64,000 nt of DNA from PUPG01 sp031323845 (GTDB lineage Bacteria; Bacteroidota; Bacteroidia; Bacteroidales; UBA7960). The notes under the pieces are model-generated. The model did no database searches and had not been told where the DNA came from. It worked only from the letters and a program-made list of their open reading frames with translations. Positions 63,899 through 64,000 of this stretch are shown one piece after another. A program made the position numbers and the translations under genes. Each line of letters starts with the position of its first letter. Positions within the stretch are counted from its first letter, which is position 1. Location: contig JAVIYP010000007.1 of NCBI GenBank assembly GCA_031323845.1, positions 1-64,000 of the forward strand. Direction: 5' to 3'.

Positions 63899-63937
63899 TA
63901 ATTAACAACGCTATTCTTTTTATAAGATGGCGTGGCA

Positions 63938-64000
63938 ATGGGCATAGGTTGGAAAGAAAAAGTTAGGTGGGAAAAAATGGAGTTGAAGCCGAACGTTCAT
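63938..64000 (+). CDS. Start of an unidentified gene (runs off the window)
   Basis: An open frame from the ATG at 63938 continues to the last base (21 codons, MGIGWKEKVRWEK...). A promoter box and a leader hairpin precede it. Too short to identify, and an internal ATG at 63977 is an alternative start. Confidence 0.35.
   Translation, partial: MGIGWKEKVRWEKMELKPNVH

Overview
This window comes from a member of the Bacteroidota, most likely class Bacteroidia, with an anaerobic or facultative lifestyle. The evidence is the T9SS outer-membrane pore SprA (2391 aa) in the ruvA-sprA order typical of the phylum, a secreted amylase with a T9SS sorting tail, FISUMP and Bacteroidota-style Ig-like lipoproteins, and many promoters of the phylum-specific TTTG-N19/20-TAnnTTTG type. 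Formate dehydrogenase and tryptophanase point to fermentation of amino acids and one-carbon compounds. The window is ordinary chromosome with dense coding and no prophage, insertion sequence or CRISPR array. One small region (27.4-30.0 kb) looks accessory.

Layout. 0-0.9 kb: phosphate transport (PiT plus a PhoU-like DUF47 protein). 1.2-4.4 kb: AddA/RecB-type helicase-nuclease. 4.6-9.2 kb: a three-gene NAD-linked formate dehydrogenase (NuoE-like, NuoF-like, molybdopterin subunit). 9.3-12.3 kb: a secreted hypothetical, a pterin carbinolamine dehydratase, MeaB GTPase and an acyltransferase. 12.6-14.5 kb: tryptophanase translationally coupled to an MntP-type efflux pump. 14.6-25.7 kb: LuxE/PaaK-like protein, RuvB, QueG, a TetR regulator, apolipoprotein N-acyltransferase, two SDR enzymes (one UDP-xylose synthase), an S9 peptidase, DoxX and a small membrane protein. 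26.1 kb: tRNA-Val(TAC).

26.4-30.0 kb: a dockerin-FISUMP secreted protein on the minus strand, then an AT-rich stretch in which a ~197-bp leader is duplicated almost perfectly in front of two unrelated ORFs, an 88-aa two-TM protein and a 313-aa lipoprotein with a glycine-zipper segment. A second small two-TM protein follows. This is the most unusual part of the window. The leader duplication is directly visible. A toxin/immunity reading of the genes is only a hypothesis.

30.2-34.6 kb: threonine/methionine metabolism (apgM-like putative homoserine kinase, thrC, MetY-like enzyme). 34.8-37.7 kb: TldD/TldE pair, TldD with an apparent Tat-lipoprotein signal. 38.0-42.5 kb: NtrC-type response regulator, its histidine kinase and a TolC-like protein. 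42.5-51.2 kb: an esterase, alpha-glucan use (MalQ, sugar MFS transporter, T9SS-exported GH13 amylase), a CBS protein and PdxJ. 51.3-60.7 kb: sprA, ruvA, malic enzyme. 60.8-64.0 kb: PfkB kinase, Ig-like lipoprotein and the start of a further gene. The amylase, MFS transporter and MalQ plausibly form an extracellular-starch-to-cytoplasm route, and SprA, next to the amylase gene, is the kind of pore through which that amylase would leave the cell.
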